From an uncultured Clostridia bacterium (GTDB lineage Bacteria; Bacillota; Clostridia; UBA1381), in assembly GCA_947631235.1 (NCBI GenBank), contig CANRKO010000002.1, positions 212,309 through 276,308 on the forward strand: a stretch of 64,000 bases of DNA. Direction: 5' to 3'. The notes beneath the pieces were generated by a model. The model was not told the origin of the DNA and did not search any database. It worked only from the letters and a program-made list of their open reading frames with translations. Shown here piece by piece: positions 8,023 to 16,879 of the stretch (position 1 is its first letter; every line of letters begins with the position of its first letter). The translations under genes and the position numbers were made by a program.

Positions 8023-9777
8023 ATGAGAAAGACAAAGATAATCTGCACGATGGGACCCGCGACGGAGAGCGAGGACGTACTCCGCGACCTTATGATAGCG
8101 GGTATGGACGTGGCGAGAATTAACTTTTCCCACGGCACGCACGAGGAAGCGCTCAAAAAGATGAACAGCATAAAAAAGGTACGCGAGGAACTTGATATGC
8201 CCGTCGCGATACTGCTCGACACAAAAGGCCCCGAGGTTCGCATAAAGGACTTTAAGGACGGCAAGGTGGAACTTAAAGAGGGTCAGAAATTCACGCTTTG
8301 CACCGACGACGTGGAGGGCGACGAAACGCAGGTGTCGATTACATACGCAGACCTCCCCAAAGACGTTAAGGCGGGCAACAGAATACTCATAGACGACGGA
8401 CTTATCGAAATGGAGGTTTTAAGCGTAAACTCCGACCGCATAATCTGTCAGGTTAAAAACGGCGGAATAATTTCGAACAAAAAGGGAGTGAATATCCCGA
8501 ACGTGTCGCTTTCGATGCCGTACATGAGCCAGAAGGACATCGACGATATAATTTTCGGCATAGAGCAGGACGTTGACTTTATCGCCGCGTCGTTTGTGAG
8601 AACGGCGGACGACGTTAAGGAGATAAAGAACCTTCTCCAGCAGCGCGGCGGCAGCGACATAAAGGTAATCGCGAAAATCGAGAACGCCGAGGGCGTTGAA
8701 AACATCGACGCGATCCTCCACGAGTCGCACGGCATAATGGTTGCGCGCGGCGACATGGGCGTTGAGATAGATATGCAGGATTTGCCGGTAATACAGAAAC
8801 AGCTTATAAAGAAAACGTACCGCGCCGGCAAGGTCGTTATAACGGCGACGCAGATGCTCGACTCGATGATAAGAAATCCGCGTCCGACGAGAGCCGAGAC
8901 GACCGACGTCGCGAACGCTATCTACGACGGCACGAGCGCTATAATGCTTTCGGGCGAGACGGCTGTCGGCAAGTACCCCGTTGAGACGGTTAAGACGATG
9001 GCGTCGATAGCGGAGCGCACGGAGAACGATATAGACTACGTAAAGCGTCTCGAAAACATGAACTTTAACTCACGCATGGACATCACGAACGCTATAAGCC
9101 ACGCGACCTGCACGACGGCGCACGACCTTCACGCGGCTGCAATCATAGTGCTTACATACGCGGGCGGCACGGCGCGTCAAATCTCGCGTTTCCGTCCTGC
9201 GTGTCCTATCATCGCGCCGACATTGAGCGTAAAGGGACGCAGACAGCTTAACCTTTCGTGGGGCGTAACGCCGATAATGAGCGAGTCGAGAAGTAACACC
9301 GACGAACTTTTCGACCACGCCGTTGAGTGCGCGCAGAAAACGGGTCTTATAAAAGACGGCGAACTTGCCGTAATAACGGCGGGCGTTCCTATGGGCGTTG
9401 CCGGTACTACGAATATTATGAAGGTGCATCTCGTAGGTCATGTGCTTGTGAGCGGCAAGGGTCTTTCAAGCATCAGCGCGACCGCAAACGTGTGCGTCGC
9501 GACGAGTAACGAAGAGCTTACGCGCGACTTTACGGACGGCGATATAGTCGTTACGAATATGGTGACGAACGACATGATTTCGACGCTGCGCAAAGCGGCG
9601 GGTATCATAAGCGAGGAAACGGGAGAGGCAAACAACGCGCAGGTGCTTGCCGCCGCACTCGACATACCCGTAATCGTCGCCGCGCCGGGCGCGACAAAGA
9701 TACTCACCTCCGGCACGACGGTAACGATGGACGCAAAGCGCGGACTTGTTTACTCCGGCACGGAAAAGGTTATATAA
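8023..9777 (+). CDS. pyk: pyruvate kinase with C-terminal PEP-utiliser domain
   Basis: 584 residues, the long Bacillus/Clostridia form of pyruvate kinase, which makes pyruvate and ATP from phosphoenolpyruvate and ADP. It begins MRKTKIICTMGPAT and carries the signature IKVIAKIENAEGVENID and the MVARGDMGVEI loop. About 110 extra C-terminal residues (from GDIVVTNMVTNDM) form the PEP-utilising mobile domain found in Gram-positive enzymes. The Shine-Dalgarno AAAGGGAGG lies 10 bases before the ATG. Downstream is a thioesterase gene 19 bases away. Confidence 0.96.
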   Translation: MRKTKIICTMGPATESEDVLRDLMIAGMDVARINFSHGTHEEALKKMNSIKKVREELDMPVAILLDTKGPEVRIKDFKDGKVELKEGQKFTLCTDDVEGDETQVSITYADLPKDVKAGNRILIDDGLIEMEVLSVNSDRIICQVKNGGIISNKKGVNIPNVSLSMPYMSQKDIDDIIFGIEQDVDFIAASFVRTADDVKEIKNLLQQRGGSDIKVIAKIENAEGVENIDAILHESHGIMVARGDMGVEIDMQDLPVIQKQLIKKTYRAGKVVITATQMLDSMIRNPRPTRAETTDVANAIYDGTSAIMLSGETAVGKYPVETVKTMASIAERTENDIDYVKRLENMNFNSRMDITNAISHATCTTAHDLHAAAIIVLTYAGGTARQISRFRPACPIIAPTLSVKGRRQLNLSWGVTPIMSESRSNTDELFDHAVECAQKTGLIKDGELAVITAGVPMGVAGTTNIMKVHLVGHVLVSGKGLSSISATANVCVATSNEELTRDFTDGDIVVTNMVTNDMISTLRKAAGIISEETGEANNAQVLAAALDIPVIVAAPGATKILTSGTTVTMDAKRGLVYSGTEKVI

Positions 9778-9796
9778 AAGACTGAAGGGAAACGAA

Positions 9797-10213
9797 ATGG
9801 CGTATACGAGCGAAACATATTTAACGGTGCGCTACGCGGAAACGGATATGATGGGAATAGTGCATCACTCCCGCTACTATCCGTGGTTCGAACTGGCGCG
9901 TACGGATTATATAAAAAAGACGGGCGAGACGTACAGCGGTATGGAGAAAAAGGGCGTGCAGATGCCGCTTACCGAAACGGGCGCGAAATACATTTTCGGG
10001 CTTAAATACGAGGACGAGGTTTTGGTAAAGTGCCGTATGACAAAGCTGACGGTCGCACGGTGCGAGTTTGAGTACGAGGTATACAAGTTGCCGGAAATGA
10101 AACTCGCGACGACGGGCAGAACGGCGCACGGCTTTGTGAACGAAAACTTCGTGCCGATAAATCTGAAAAAGGCGCAGCCCGAACTGTGGGAAAAGCTGCA
10201 GGCTCTTATGTGA
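9797..10213 (+). CDS. hot-dog fold acyl-CoA thioesterase, YbgC/FadM type
   Basis: A 138-residue single-domain hot-dog protein. The YbgC-family active-site pattern is visible: RYAETDMMGIVHHSRYYPW, with the catalytic Asp and the following His-rich turn. It probably hydrolyses acyl-CoA thioesters; the acyl group cannot be predicted. The start is ATG 9797 behind AAGGGA; the longer frame from 9746 runs into pyk and is rejected. It lies between pyk and a dehydrogenase with short gaps, likely one transcript. Confidence 0.85.
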   Translation: MAYTSETYLTVRYAETDMMGIVHHSRYYPWFELARTDYIKKTGETYSGMEKKGVQMPLTETGAKYIFGLKYEDEVLVKCRMTKLTVARCEFEYEVYKLPEMKLATTGRTAHGFVNENFVPINLKKAQPELWEKLQALM

Positions 10214-10222
10214 GGTGATTGT

Positions 10223-11179
10223 ATGAAGATAGTGATACTCGACGCGAAAACGCTCGGCGACGACATCGAGTTTTCCGCGATAGAGCGGCTCGGCGACCTC
10301 ACGGTCTACAAAACGACGTCCGAACTGCAGCTTGCCGACCGCATAAAGGACGCGGAGGTAATAATTGTAAACAAGGTAAAACTCACGAGTGAAAACCTGC
10401 CGCTTGCACCGAAATTAAAGCTTATATGCGTGACGGCGACGGGCTTTGACAACATAGACGTGAACTACTGCTGGCGCAAGCAGATAGGCGTGTGCAACAT
10501 AAAGGGCTACTCGACCGACTCCGTCGCGCAGCTTACCGTCGCTATGGCGCTGTCGCTCGTGACGCGGCTCGGAGCGTTTGACAGGTACGTAAAGGACGGA
10601 CGGTACACCGAAAGCGGCGTTCAGAACCGTTTAAAGCCGTATTTCCACGAGATAAAGGGTATGACGTGGGGAATAATAGGTTTCGGCAACATCGGCGGCG
10701 AGGTGGCTCGTATAGCGCGAGGACTTGGATGCAGCGTGCTTGTCACGCCGCATAAGCCGCAGGGTAAATATGACTTTTTCGTAAGTCTTGACGAACTTTT
10801 GGAAAAATCGGACATAATTTCACTGCACGTACCGCTCACGAGTGAAACGAGGAATATGATAAACCGCGAGCGTATAGCGAAAATGAAGGACGGCGCGGTG
10901 CTTATAAACGTGTCGCGCGGAGCGGTGTGCGACGAGACGGCTCTTACGGACGCGGTAAAGGACGGTAAGATAGGCGGTCTCGGCATAGACGTGTACTCAA
11001 AAGAGCCGCTTGACACCGAAAGCCCGTATAACCGTATCTTAAACGAAAAAAACGTAATATTCACGCCGCACATGGCATGGGGCGCGTACGAGTCGCGCGT
11101 GAGGTGCATAGATGAGGTGGCGAAGAACATAGAGACGTTCATAATGGGCGGCACAAGAAACAGAGTAGATTTACAATAG
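10223..11179 (+). CDS. D-isomer-specific 2-hydroxyacid dehydrogenase
   Basis: A 318-residue NAD-dependent dehydrogenase. The Rossmann motif GFGNIGGEVARIARGLG lies near residue 152. The catalytic triad is in place: Arg in INVSRGAVCDE, Glu in GIDVYSKEPL, His in FTPHMAWGA. The substrate (glycerate/hydroxypyruvate, D-lactate or another 2-keto acid) cannot be read from sequence. The ATG is preceded by GAGGTG, and the gene starts 9 bases after the thioesterase. It ends in a palindromic repeat that also serves as terminator. Confidence 0.88.
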   Translation: MKIVILDAKTLGDDIEFSAIERLGDLTVYKTTSELQLADRIKDAEVIIVNKVKLTSENLPLAPKLKLICVTATGFDNIDVNYCWRKQIGVCNIKGYSTDSVAQLTVAMALSLVTRLGAFDRYVKDGRYTESGVQNRLKPYFHEIKGMTWGIIGFGNIGGEVARIARGLGCSVLVTPHKPQGKYDFFVSLDELLEKSDIISLHVPLTSETRNMINRERIAKMKDGAVLINVSRGAVCDETALTDAVKDGKIGGLGIDVYSKEPLDTESPYNRILNEKNVIFTPHMAWGAYESRVRCIDEVAKNIETFIMGGTRNRVDLQ

Positions 11180-11240
11180 GGGACACTAAAACAAAAGAAC
11201 GGGGACACTAAAATTTTAGTGTCCCCATTTTAGTGTCCCC
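11179..11240. repeat. nested GGGGACACTAAAA hairpin, copy 1 (bidirectional terminator)
   Basis: Two direct copies of GGGGACACTAAA are followed by two inverted copies TTTTAGTGTCCCC, so nested perfect stems can form. A nearly identical array sits at 19641-19685. Both separate convergent genes, so they can stop transcription from either side. The sequence resembles REP-type palindromes associated with RAYT/Y1 transposases, though no such transposase is in the window. Confidence 0.8.
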
Positions 11241-11244
11241 GTAT

Positions 11245-11853
11245 TTATTTAAGTTCCGTAAGCGTTATATCCTCCGAGACCCGTATCTTTTCGCTCTTTG
11301 AAATGTCGAAAGTGTACGTGTGGTCGTACGCGACGCTGAGATTTTGCGATATACGCGCTCTGCCTGCGGAGTTCAGGACGGTAAGCTGACCCTCGCCCTC
11401 AGCCACGTATCTGCCCGCCGGTATTTTGTCGGGGCAGGAGTAACTTTCGCCTGCGCTTAACGAGTATTTTTTGCCCTTTTTCGTTTCGCCCGTATCGGAG
11501 TCGCCCGTCTCGCTTTTCTTCGCCTCAATATCGCGGTCAAGCTGCTCGATTTTGCTTTGAAGAGAGCTGATTTCTTCGGTCAGGCTATCGTGCGTTTTTT
11601 TGTATTCCATGTAGTAGCCGTTTACCGTGTTGCGTGTGCTCAAATCCGCGTCAACCGCGCTGATTTGCTCCTTTATTTTTTCCGACTCGGCTGTGATTGT
11701 CTCCGTATCCGCTTTTATGTCGGTCGTTTCCGTTTCAAGCTGTGCCGCCGCCTCGCGTTTCGTGCTCGCGCCGAACGCGAAAATTCCCGCTGCGGTTGAC
11801 GCCGCGGCTGTGAACGCGGCGAGCAATATAATAAACAGTTTTTTCTTTGTCAT
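11245..11853 (-). CDS. membrane-anchored coiled-coil protein, paralogue B
   Basis: A 202-residue protein of unknown function. It has a short cytoplasmic tail, one membrane segment (LFIILLAAFTAAASTAAGIFAF, about residues 5-26), a long charged coiled coil (about 30-110), and a C-terminal beta-rich domain containing IPAGRYVAEGEGQLTVLNS. The upstream gene ends 13 bases before this start and has the same design with a related end domain (IAAGKYTVTGSGSIAV), so the pair arose by duplication. The start at 11853 has GAGGTGG; an in-frame extension overlaps the upstream gene. The outward-facing end domain could bind cell-wall or surface material, but this is a guess. Confidence 0.7.
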   Translation of the reverse strand: MTKKKLFIILLAAFTAAASTAAGIFAFGASTKREAAAQLETETTDIKADTETITAESEKIKEQISAVDADLSTRNTVNGYYMEYKKTHDSLTEEISSLQSKIEQLDRDIEAKKSETGDSDTGETKKGKKYSLSAGESYSCPDKIPAGRYVAEGEGQLTVLNSAGRARISQNLSVAYDHTYTFDISKSEKIRVSEDITLTELK

Positions 11854-11866
11854 ATGCGCCACCTCG

Positions 11867-12688
11867 TCACCTCGGAACAAATTTCGCGCTGCCGTCAATC
11901 TGCACGCGGTCGTCGTTCCTGAGTTCAAACTCCTCGCCGTCGGGGGTAAGCAGCTTGTTAGCCGTTGATTTTCCGCCGCGTGCCACCGCTATCGAGCCGG
12001 AACCCGTTACGGTGTACTTGCCGGCGGCAATATCCTTGCCGGCGGTGTAGTAGCCGGAGGGCAGTGTTACAATTCTGCCCGACCCGCCGTCCTGCGCGGC
12101 TGTGAGCGAATCGTATTCGGCTTGTTTCTCTTCCGCTTTCTTTAGAAGTTCGTCTCTCTGTTTTTCAAGTTCCGCGTTGCTCTCGTTTATTTTGTCGAGA
12201 CCGCCCTGCGTGGTGCGAAATTCGTCGAGTTCCTCGTTTTTTGATTTAAGCTCGCCGCCGAGACGCTCGTTTTCGGCAACGGCGTCGTCATACGCGGCTT
12301 TTGCCTCAATATACGCGCCGTTGTTTTCGCGGAGCGAATTTAGGGCGCGTTCCGCCGCGCCGTCGCTTTTCGGAATAAAGAACAATGTCAGAGCCGCCGC
12401 GACAATTACCGCCGCGCTCGCGGCGCACGATATTTTAACAAAATTCGACGTAAGGTCGGACGGCAGTGATTTTATACGCTCCGCCGTCTTAAACGCAGCG
12501 CCGCGTATTCCCGATGCAAATGAACGCAAAAAATCGGGCGCGGTACGTTTTTTTGTCTCCGCGCTGTCATTTTCCGCAGTGGTTGTATCGGTTCTGCCGC
12601 CGTCGGACGCTTTTACCGTTTCGGCAGCGGCGTCGTCCTCGTCGGTGATTATTATGATATTGTCCTTCTCTCTCTCCAAAAGGAACAC
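11867..12688 (-). CDS. membrane-anchored coiled-coil protein, paralogue A
   Basis: About 273 residues: an acidic Thr/Ala-rich cytoplasmic N terminus, one membrane segment near residue 95 (SCAASAAVIVAAALTLFF), a coiled coil of about 90 residues, and a small C-terminal beta domain with SGYYTAGKDIAAGKYTVTGSG. It follows ispE by 7 bases. The start is uncertain: GTG at 12688 lacks a ribosome site, while TTG at 12679 has AGAGG 8 bases upstream. Function unknown. It shares its architecture with the next gene. Confidence 0.68.
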   Translation of the reverse strand: MFLLEREKDNIIIITDEDDAAAETVKASDGGRTDTTTAENDSAETKKRTAPDFLRSFASGIRGAAFKTAERIKSLPSDLTSNFVKISCAASAAVIVAAALTLFFIPKSDGAAERALNSLRENNGAYIEAKAAYDDAVAENERLGGELKSKNEELDEFRTTQGGLDKINESNAELEKQRDELLKKAEEKQAEYDSLTAAQDGGSGRIVTLPSGYYTAGKDIAAGKYTVTGSGSIAVARGGKSTANKLLTPDGEEFELRNDDRVQIDGSAKFVPR

Positions 12689-12695
12689 CTCTTAT

Positions 12696-13577
12696 TCAGT
12701 TCATTATACTCGTCAGGTACACGTCGCGGAACTGCATCGCAAAGCTGTCCGCGCTCCTTTTCGCCTTGGCGTAGTCGTCGAATATCCCGAATACCGTCGG
12801 CCCGCTGCCGCTCATTACCGCGCCGAGCGCGCCGTTCATTATCATCTTCTTTTTTATGCCGCCGACGACTGGATGCAGTTTTACCGTGACGCTTTCCATG
12901 ACGTTTGAAAGTTTATCCGCGACCGCGCCGACACTGCCCGACTTAATCGCGCGTATCATGCCGTCCGTGTCGGGGCGCGTCATGTCCTCCGCGCCGTCGA
13001 TCTGCTCGTACACCGCTGCCGTCGAAACGCTGACGGGCGGTTTTACGAGAAGAATATGCGCCTTCGGGGCAGGGGGGAGAGGCGTTAAAATTTCGCCTAT
13101 ACCCTCCGCAAGCTGCGTACCGCCGGTAAAGCAGTACGCCACGTCCGCGCCGAGCGACGCTCCGGCTTGGATTATTTCCTCGCGGCTTAACGGACAGCCG
13201 TAGAGCATATTGAGCGCGCAAAGCACGGCGGCGCAGTTGCCGCTGCCGCCCGCGAGACCCGCAGCCACGGGGATATTCTTATGTATTATTATTTTCGCGC
13301 CGCTGCGTATCGAAGTGAGCGAGTAAAAAAGCTCCGCAGCCCTGTACGCGAGGTTTTTATTGTTTGTCGGCAGATACTTCAGATTTGTCGAAACGGATAT
13401 TTCGCCGTCGGTTTTGTCGATTATGAGCAAATCAAACAGCGACACCGTCTGCATAATCATCTTTATATCGTGGTAGCCGTCCGCACGCCTTGACAGAACG
13501 TCGAGCGTGAGGTTGATCTTCGCGTACGACCTTGCTATGGCGCGTCTGCCGGTTATTACTATGTCGTCCGAAAGCAT
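12696..13577 (-). CDS. ispE: 4-diphosphocytidyl-2-C-methyl-D-erythritol kinase
   Basis: A 293-residue GHMP kinase of the MEP isoprenoid pathway, phosphorylating the 2-hydroxyl of CDP-ME. Motifs: ARSYAKINLTLDVL at the N terminus, the ATP loop PVAAGLAGGSGNCAA, and the late SGSGPTVFG loop. ATG 13577 has AAAGGAGTGG upstream. It follows tlyA by 13 bases in the oapA-dxs-tlyA-ispE transcription unit, so two MEP enzymes (Dxs and IspE) are co-directed here. Confidence 0.94.
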   Translation of the reverse strand: MLSDDIVITGRRAIARSYAKINLTLDVLSRRADGYHDIKMIMQTVSLFDLLIIDKTDGEISVSTNLKYLPTNNKNLAYRAAELFYSLTSIRSGAKIIIHKNIPVAAGLAGGSGNCAAVLCALNMLYGCPLSREEIIQAGASLGADVAYCFTGGTQLAEGIGEILTPLPPAPKAHILLVKPPVSVSTAAVYEQIDGAEDMTRPDTDGMIRAIKSGSVGAVADKLSNVMESVTVKLHPVVGGIKKKMIMNGALGAVMSGSGPTVFGIFDDYAKAKRSADSFAMQFRDVYLTSIMN

Positions 13578-13590
13578 ATTTACCACTCCT

Positions 13591-14391
13591 TTACAACACA
13601 CTGTGCGACTCGTCCGCGACGCGGCGTATCACCTCGTCCGTTATACTATCCTCACATTCGCTCTTTTTGAAATACGCGAGGTACTCTATATTTCCCTCAG
13701 GTCCCTTCACGGGCGAAAATGACAGCCCCGCTGCGTGAAGGTCAATGCTCCGCGCAAAATTGAGCACGTTTTTTATGACCTCGTAATGGACTTTAATATC
13801 CCTAACAACGCCTTTTTTGCCGACCTGTTCGCGCCCCGCCTCAAACTGCGGCTTTATGAGCGCGACTATTTCGCCGTCGTCCGCGAGCAGATTTTTCGCC
13901 ACGGGCAGTACAAGACGGAGCGAAATAAACGACACGTCGATCGACGCGAAATCTATCTTCTCGCCGACGTCCTCCAGTGTGACGTAGCGTATGTTCGTGC
14001 GCTCCATGTTCACGACGCGCTCGTCCGAACGCAGCTTCCACGCGAACTGACCGTACCCCACATCGACCGCGAACACCTTTTTAGCGCCGTTTTGCAGCAT
14101 ACAGTCCGTAAAACCGCCCGTTGACGCACCTATGTCCATCGTCACCTTGCCTTCAAGCGACACGGGGAACACACTGAGAGCCTTTTCGAGCTTTAACCCG
14201 CCTCGGCTTACGTATTTGAGCGTTTCGCCGCGAACCTCGGGCGTGACGCGCTCGTCCACCTGCTGACCCGCCTTGTCGCACTTCTGGTTGTCTATATAAA
14301 CCTGTCCAGCCATTATGAGCGCCTTCGCGCGCTCGCGGCTCTGCGCCAGCCCCTTGTCCACAAGGAGCGCGTCAAGCCTTACCTTAGCCAT
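13591..14391 (-). CDS. tlyA: TlyA family rRNA 2'-O-methyltransferase / S4 domain protein
   Basis: 266 residues. An N-terminal S4 RNA-binding domain (RLDALLVDKGLAQSRERAKA) is followed by an FtsJ-like methyltransferase domain with DIGASTGGFTDC as the SAM loop. The family 2'-O-methylates 16S/23S rRNA in mycobacteria; some members are called hemolysin A. The start overlaps the end of dxs by eight bases (ATGGCTAA), suggesting translational coupling. The dxs-tlyA order is widely conserved in Firmicutes. Confidence 0.93.
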   Translation of the reverse strand: MAKVRLDALLVDKGLAQSRERAKALIMAGQVYIDNQKCDKAGQQVDERVTPEVRGETLKYVSRGGLKLEKALSVFPVSLEGKVTMDIGASTGGFTDCMLQNGAKKVFAVDVGYGQFAWKLRSDERVVNMERTNIRYVTLEDVGEKIDFASIDVSFISLRLVLPVAKNLLADDGEIVALIKPQFEAGREQVGKKGVVRDIKVHYEVIKNVLNFARSIDLHAAGLSFSPVKGPEGNIEYLAYFKKSECEDSITDEVIRRVADESHSVL

Positions 14392-16249
14392 TATTATTTT
14401 CCTCTCGCATTGAATTATTCATGTATCCGACTATCGCCGCCGCGTCACAGCCGCAGTACGCGTCAAGCTCGCTGACCGTGCCGTGCGGTATCGGACTGTC
14501 GGGGAACGCGAATATTTTAAGCGTACACTTTATACCGCGCTCGGCGATAAGCGACGCAATCATACTGCCCATACCGCCGATTTTCACGTTGTCCTCAATC
14601 GTTATCACATGACCCGTCTTGACAGCCGACGCGATAACAGTCTCGCCGTCAAGCGGCTTTATCGTCGGCATCGCGAGTATTTCGACCGACCTTCCCGCGA
14701 CCGCGGCGACCTCCTCCGCGCGTTTTACCATTCTGCCCGTCGCGACTATCGTAACATCCGTACCCTCGCGTATAAGCTGCGCCTTGCCGAGCGTGAACGT
14801 GCGCGGCACGTTTTCAGCCTCGCACCCGCCGCGAGGATAGCGTATAGCTATGGGCGCGTCGAAGCGGTTGATTGCGAAGTCGAGCATTTCCTCAAGCTGG
14901 TCGAGCGTCGCGGGCGACAGGAGCGTCATGTTGGGCATATGCGTGAGGTAGGAAATATCGTAAACGCCCTGGTGCGTCTCGCCGTCCGCGCCGACAATGC
15001 CCGCGCGGTCAATGGGAAACACGACGTGGAGATTTTGCAGACAAACGTCGTGCAGCGTCTGGTCGTACGCGCGCTGCAAAAATGACGAGTACAGAGGTAT
15101 TACGGGAATGTACCCCGCCGCCGCGAGACCTGCCGACAGCGTTACGCCGTGCTGCTCGGCTATACCCACGTCGAAAAAGCGGTTTTTGTTTTTCTTCACA
15201 AATTCGTCAAGACCCGTGCCGTTCGGCATCGCACCCGTGATAGCGACCACCTTCGGATTTTTTTCGGCTATGCGCACCATAGCCGCGCCGAAACGGTCGC
15301 TGTACGTTTCGCCCGACTTTGCCGTTTCGCCCGTCTCTTTGTCGAACGGCGAAATGCCGTGGAACTTCTGCGGGTTGCTTTCGGCGGGAGCGTAGCCCTT
15401 GCCCTTCTTCGTCTGAACGTGTATAAACACGGGCTTTTTCTCGCTTTTCACGTAGTCGAAACAGCTTATGAGAGCCTCGATGTCGTGACCGTCCACAGGT
15501 CCCATGTACGTAAAGCCCAAATCGTCGAACATCGTCGTCGGTATTACGAGACGGCGGAAAAACCGCTTTACCTTTTTTATAACCGTCGCTATGCCCTTGC
15601 CGACGAGCGGGATTTTATTCAGTATCCTTTCAACGATAACCTTTGAATGGAAGTACGCCGGCGACATACGCAGCTTGCGCAGATGCGTCGATACCGCGCC
15701 GACGTTTCGGGCTATGGACATGGCGTTGTCGTTTAATATAAGTATTAAGGGCGTGCGCGAGTGACCCGCGTCGTTCATCGCCTCGTACATCATGCCGCCT
15801 GTGAGCGCGCCGTCGCCGAACACGGAAATGACGTTGTAATCATCGCCGTCAAGGTCGCGCGCCCGCGCTATGCCGAGAGCCGCGCTTATCGAGGTGGAGC
15901 TGTGACCGGTGTCAAACGCGTCGCAGCCGCTCTCGCCGCGTTTCGGGAACCCTGAAAGACCGCCGAATTGGCGGAGCGTATCGAACTTGTCCTTTCTGCC
16001 GGTCAGAATTTTGTGGACGTACGACTGATGCCCCACGTCGAATATTATTTTATCTTTGGGAACGTCAAAAACAGTGTGGAGCGCGACGGTAAGTTCCACG
16101 ACGCCGAGATTCGACGCGAGGTGGCCGCCCGTTTTTGACACACTGTCAACAAGAAACTCCCGAATTTCGGCGCACAGCGCGTTAAGCTCGGGAATTGTGA
16201 GGGTTTTTAAGTTTTCCGGCGATTGGATTTTGTCTAATAACTTGTACAT
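14384..16249 (-). CDS. dxs: 1-deoxy-D-xylulose-5-phosphate synthase
   Basis: A 621-residue thiamine diphosphate enzyme, first step of the MEP pathway (pyruvate plus glyceraldehyde 3-phosphate). The TPP/Mg motif GDGALTGGMMYEA, the early DVGHQSYVHKILTGR and the transketolase C-domain GETHQGVYDISYL are visible. It starts only 3 bases after the oapA stop and overlaps tlyA at its end, so oapA, dxs and tlyA form a tight operon behind the OLE RNA. Confidence 0.96.
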   Translation of the reverse strand: MYKLLDKIQSPENLKTLTIPELNALCAEIREFLVDSVSKTGGHLASNLGVVELTVALHTVFDVPKDKIIFDVGHQSYVHKILTGRKDKFDTLRQFGGLSGFPKRGESGCDAFDTGHSSTSISAALGIARARDLDGDDYNVISVFGDGALTGGMMYEAMNDAGHSRTPLILILNDNAMSIARNVGAVSTHLRKLRMSPAYFHSKVIVERILNKIPLVGKGIATVIKKVKRFFRRLVIPTTMFDDLGFTYMGPVDGHDIEALISCFDYVKSEKKPVFIHVQTKKGKGYAPAESNPQKFHGISPFDKETGETAKSGETYSDRFGAAMVRIAEKNPKVVAITGAMPNGTGLDEFVKKNKNRFFDVGIAEQHGVTLSAGLAAAGYIPVIPLYSSFLQRAYDQTLHDVCLQNLHVVFPIDRAGIVGADGETHQGVYDISYLTHMPNMTLLSPATLDQLEEMLDFAINRFDAPIAIRYPRGGCEAENVPRTFTLGKAQLIREGTDVTIVATGRMVKRAEEVAAVAGRSVEILAMPTIKPLDGETVIASAVKTGHVITIEDNVKIGGMGSMIASLIAERGIKCTLKIFAFPDSPIPHGTVSELDAYCGCDAAAIVGYMNNSMREENNNG

Positions 16250-16252
16250 AGC

Positions 16253-16843
16253 TTATTTTCTCAGGAAATGCCTGCAAAAGTACATTATCTTTCCGACGGC
16301 GAACACAATCGAGTTGCCGTTCTGCATTGAAACGCCCTTTGACATGGCTTTTCCGCCTATCGTGAGAGCGCCGACGATACCTGTAAGGATAAGGCTCGGC
16401 AGTATTCCCGTCAGCTTAAACACGCTTATAAGCTCGCTTACTATAAGCGTCGTCGTCGCACCGGAAATAATACCCGCGATGTCGCCAATTACGTCGCAGC
16501 ACATATTCGCGAGCTGCGGAGCGTGGCGTATTACCGAAATGCTTTCCTTCGCGCCCTTTACCTTCCTTGCCGCGAGCGAGTGAAACGGATGTTCCTCCGC
16601 GTTCTGAACCGCCGTGCCTATCATGTCGAAGAAGATGTTTACCGCGATTATGACAAACAGCAGCACAAAAGCGAAAAACAGCGTCAATGACTGCATGAGC
16701 ACGGACGTTATGAAGCTGAAGAACACCGAAAGCACAAATGACAGTATAAGCACCGTCACCGTCCACTTATGCGACACGGTCACGTTGATTTTGGGCTGCG
16801 GAACACTGAATTTTTTTCGTTTCGGTATGTCGGACTTGTCCAA
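16253..16843 (-). CDS. oapA: OLE-associated membrane protein OapA
   Basis: A 196-residue membrane protein with about four hydrophobic segments (about 29-50, 52-75, 110-135, 145-165). Two related Asp-Ile/Met-Gly motifs are visible: FFDMIGTA and CCDVIGDIAGIISGA. It has a positively charged N terminus and a basic end (KIMYFCRHFLRK). Length, topology and position between a large structured RNA and dxs match OapA, the protein that brings OLE RNA to the membrane in Bacillus halodurans. The start is a TTG at 16843 with AAAGGAGAG 8 bases upstream; no ATG fits better. Identification rests on topology and gene order. Confidence 0.85.
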   Translation of the reverse strand: MDKSDIPKRKKFSVPQPKINVTVSHKWTVTVLILSFVLSVFFSFITSVLMQSLTLFFAFVLLFVIIAVNIFFDMIGTAVQNAEEHPFHSLAARKVKGAKESISVIRHAPQLANMCCDVIGDIAGIISGATTTLIVSELISVFKLTGILPSLILTGIVGALTIGGKAMSKGVSMQNGNSIVFAVGKIMYFCRHFLRK

Positions 16844-16879
16844 TTTGTTTTCTCTCCTTTATTTTAAAACCGCACCCTG

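Noticed and set aside
12102..12908. 268-codon plus-strand open frame
   Set aside because: Ser/Ala/Phe-rich shadow of the coiled-coil gene and ispE.
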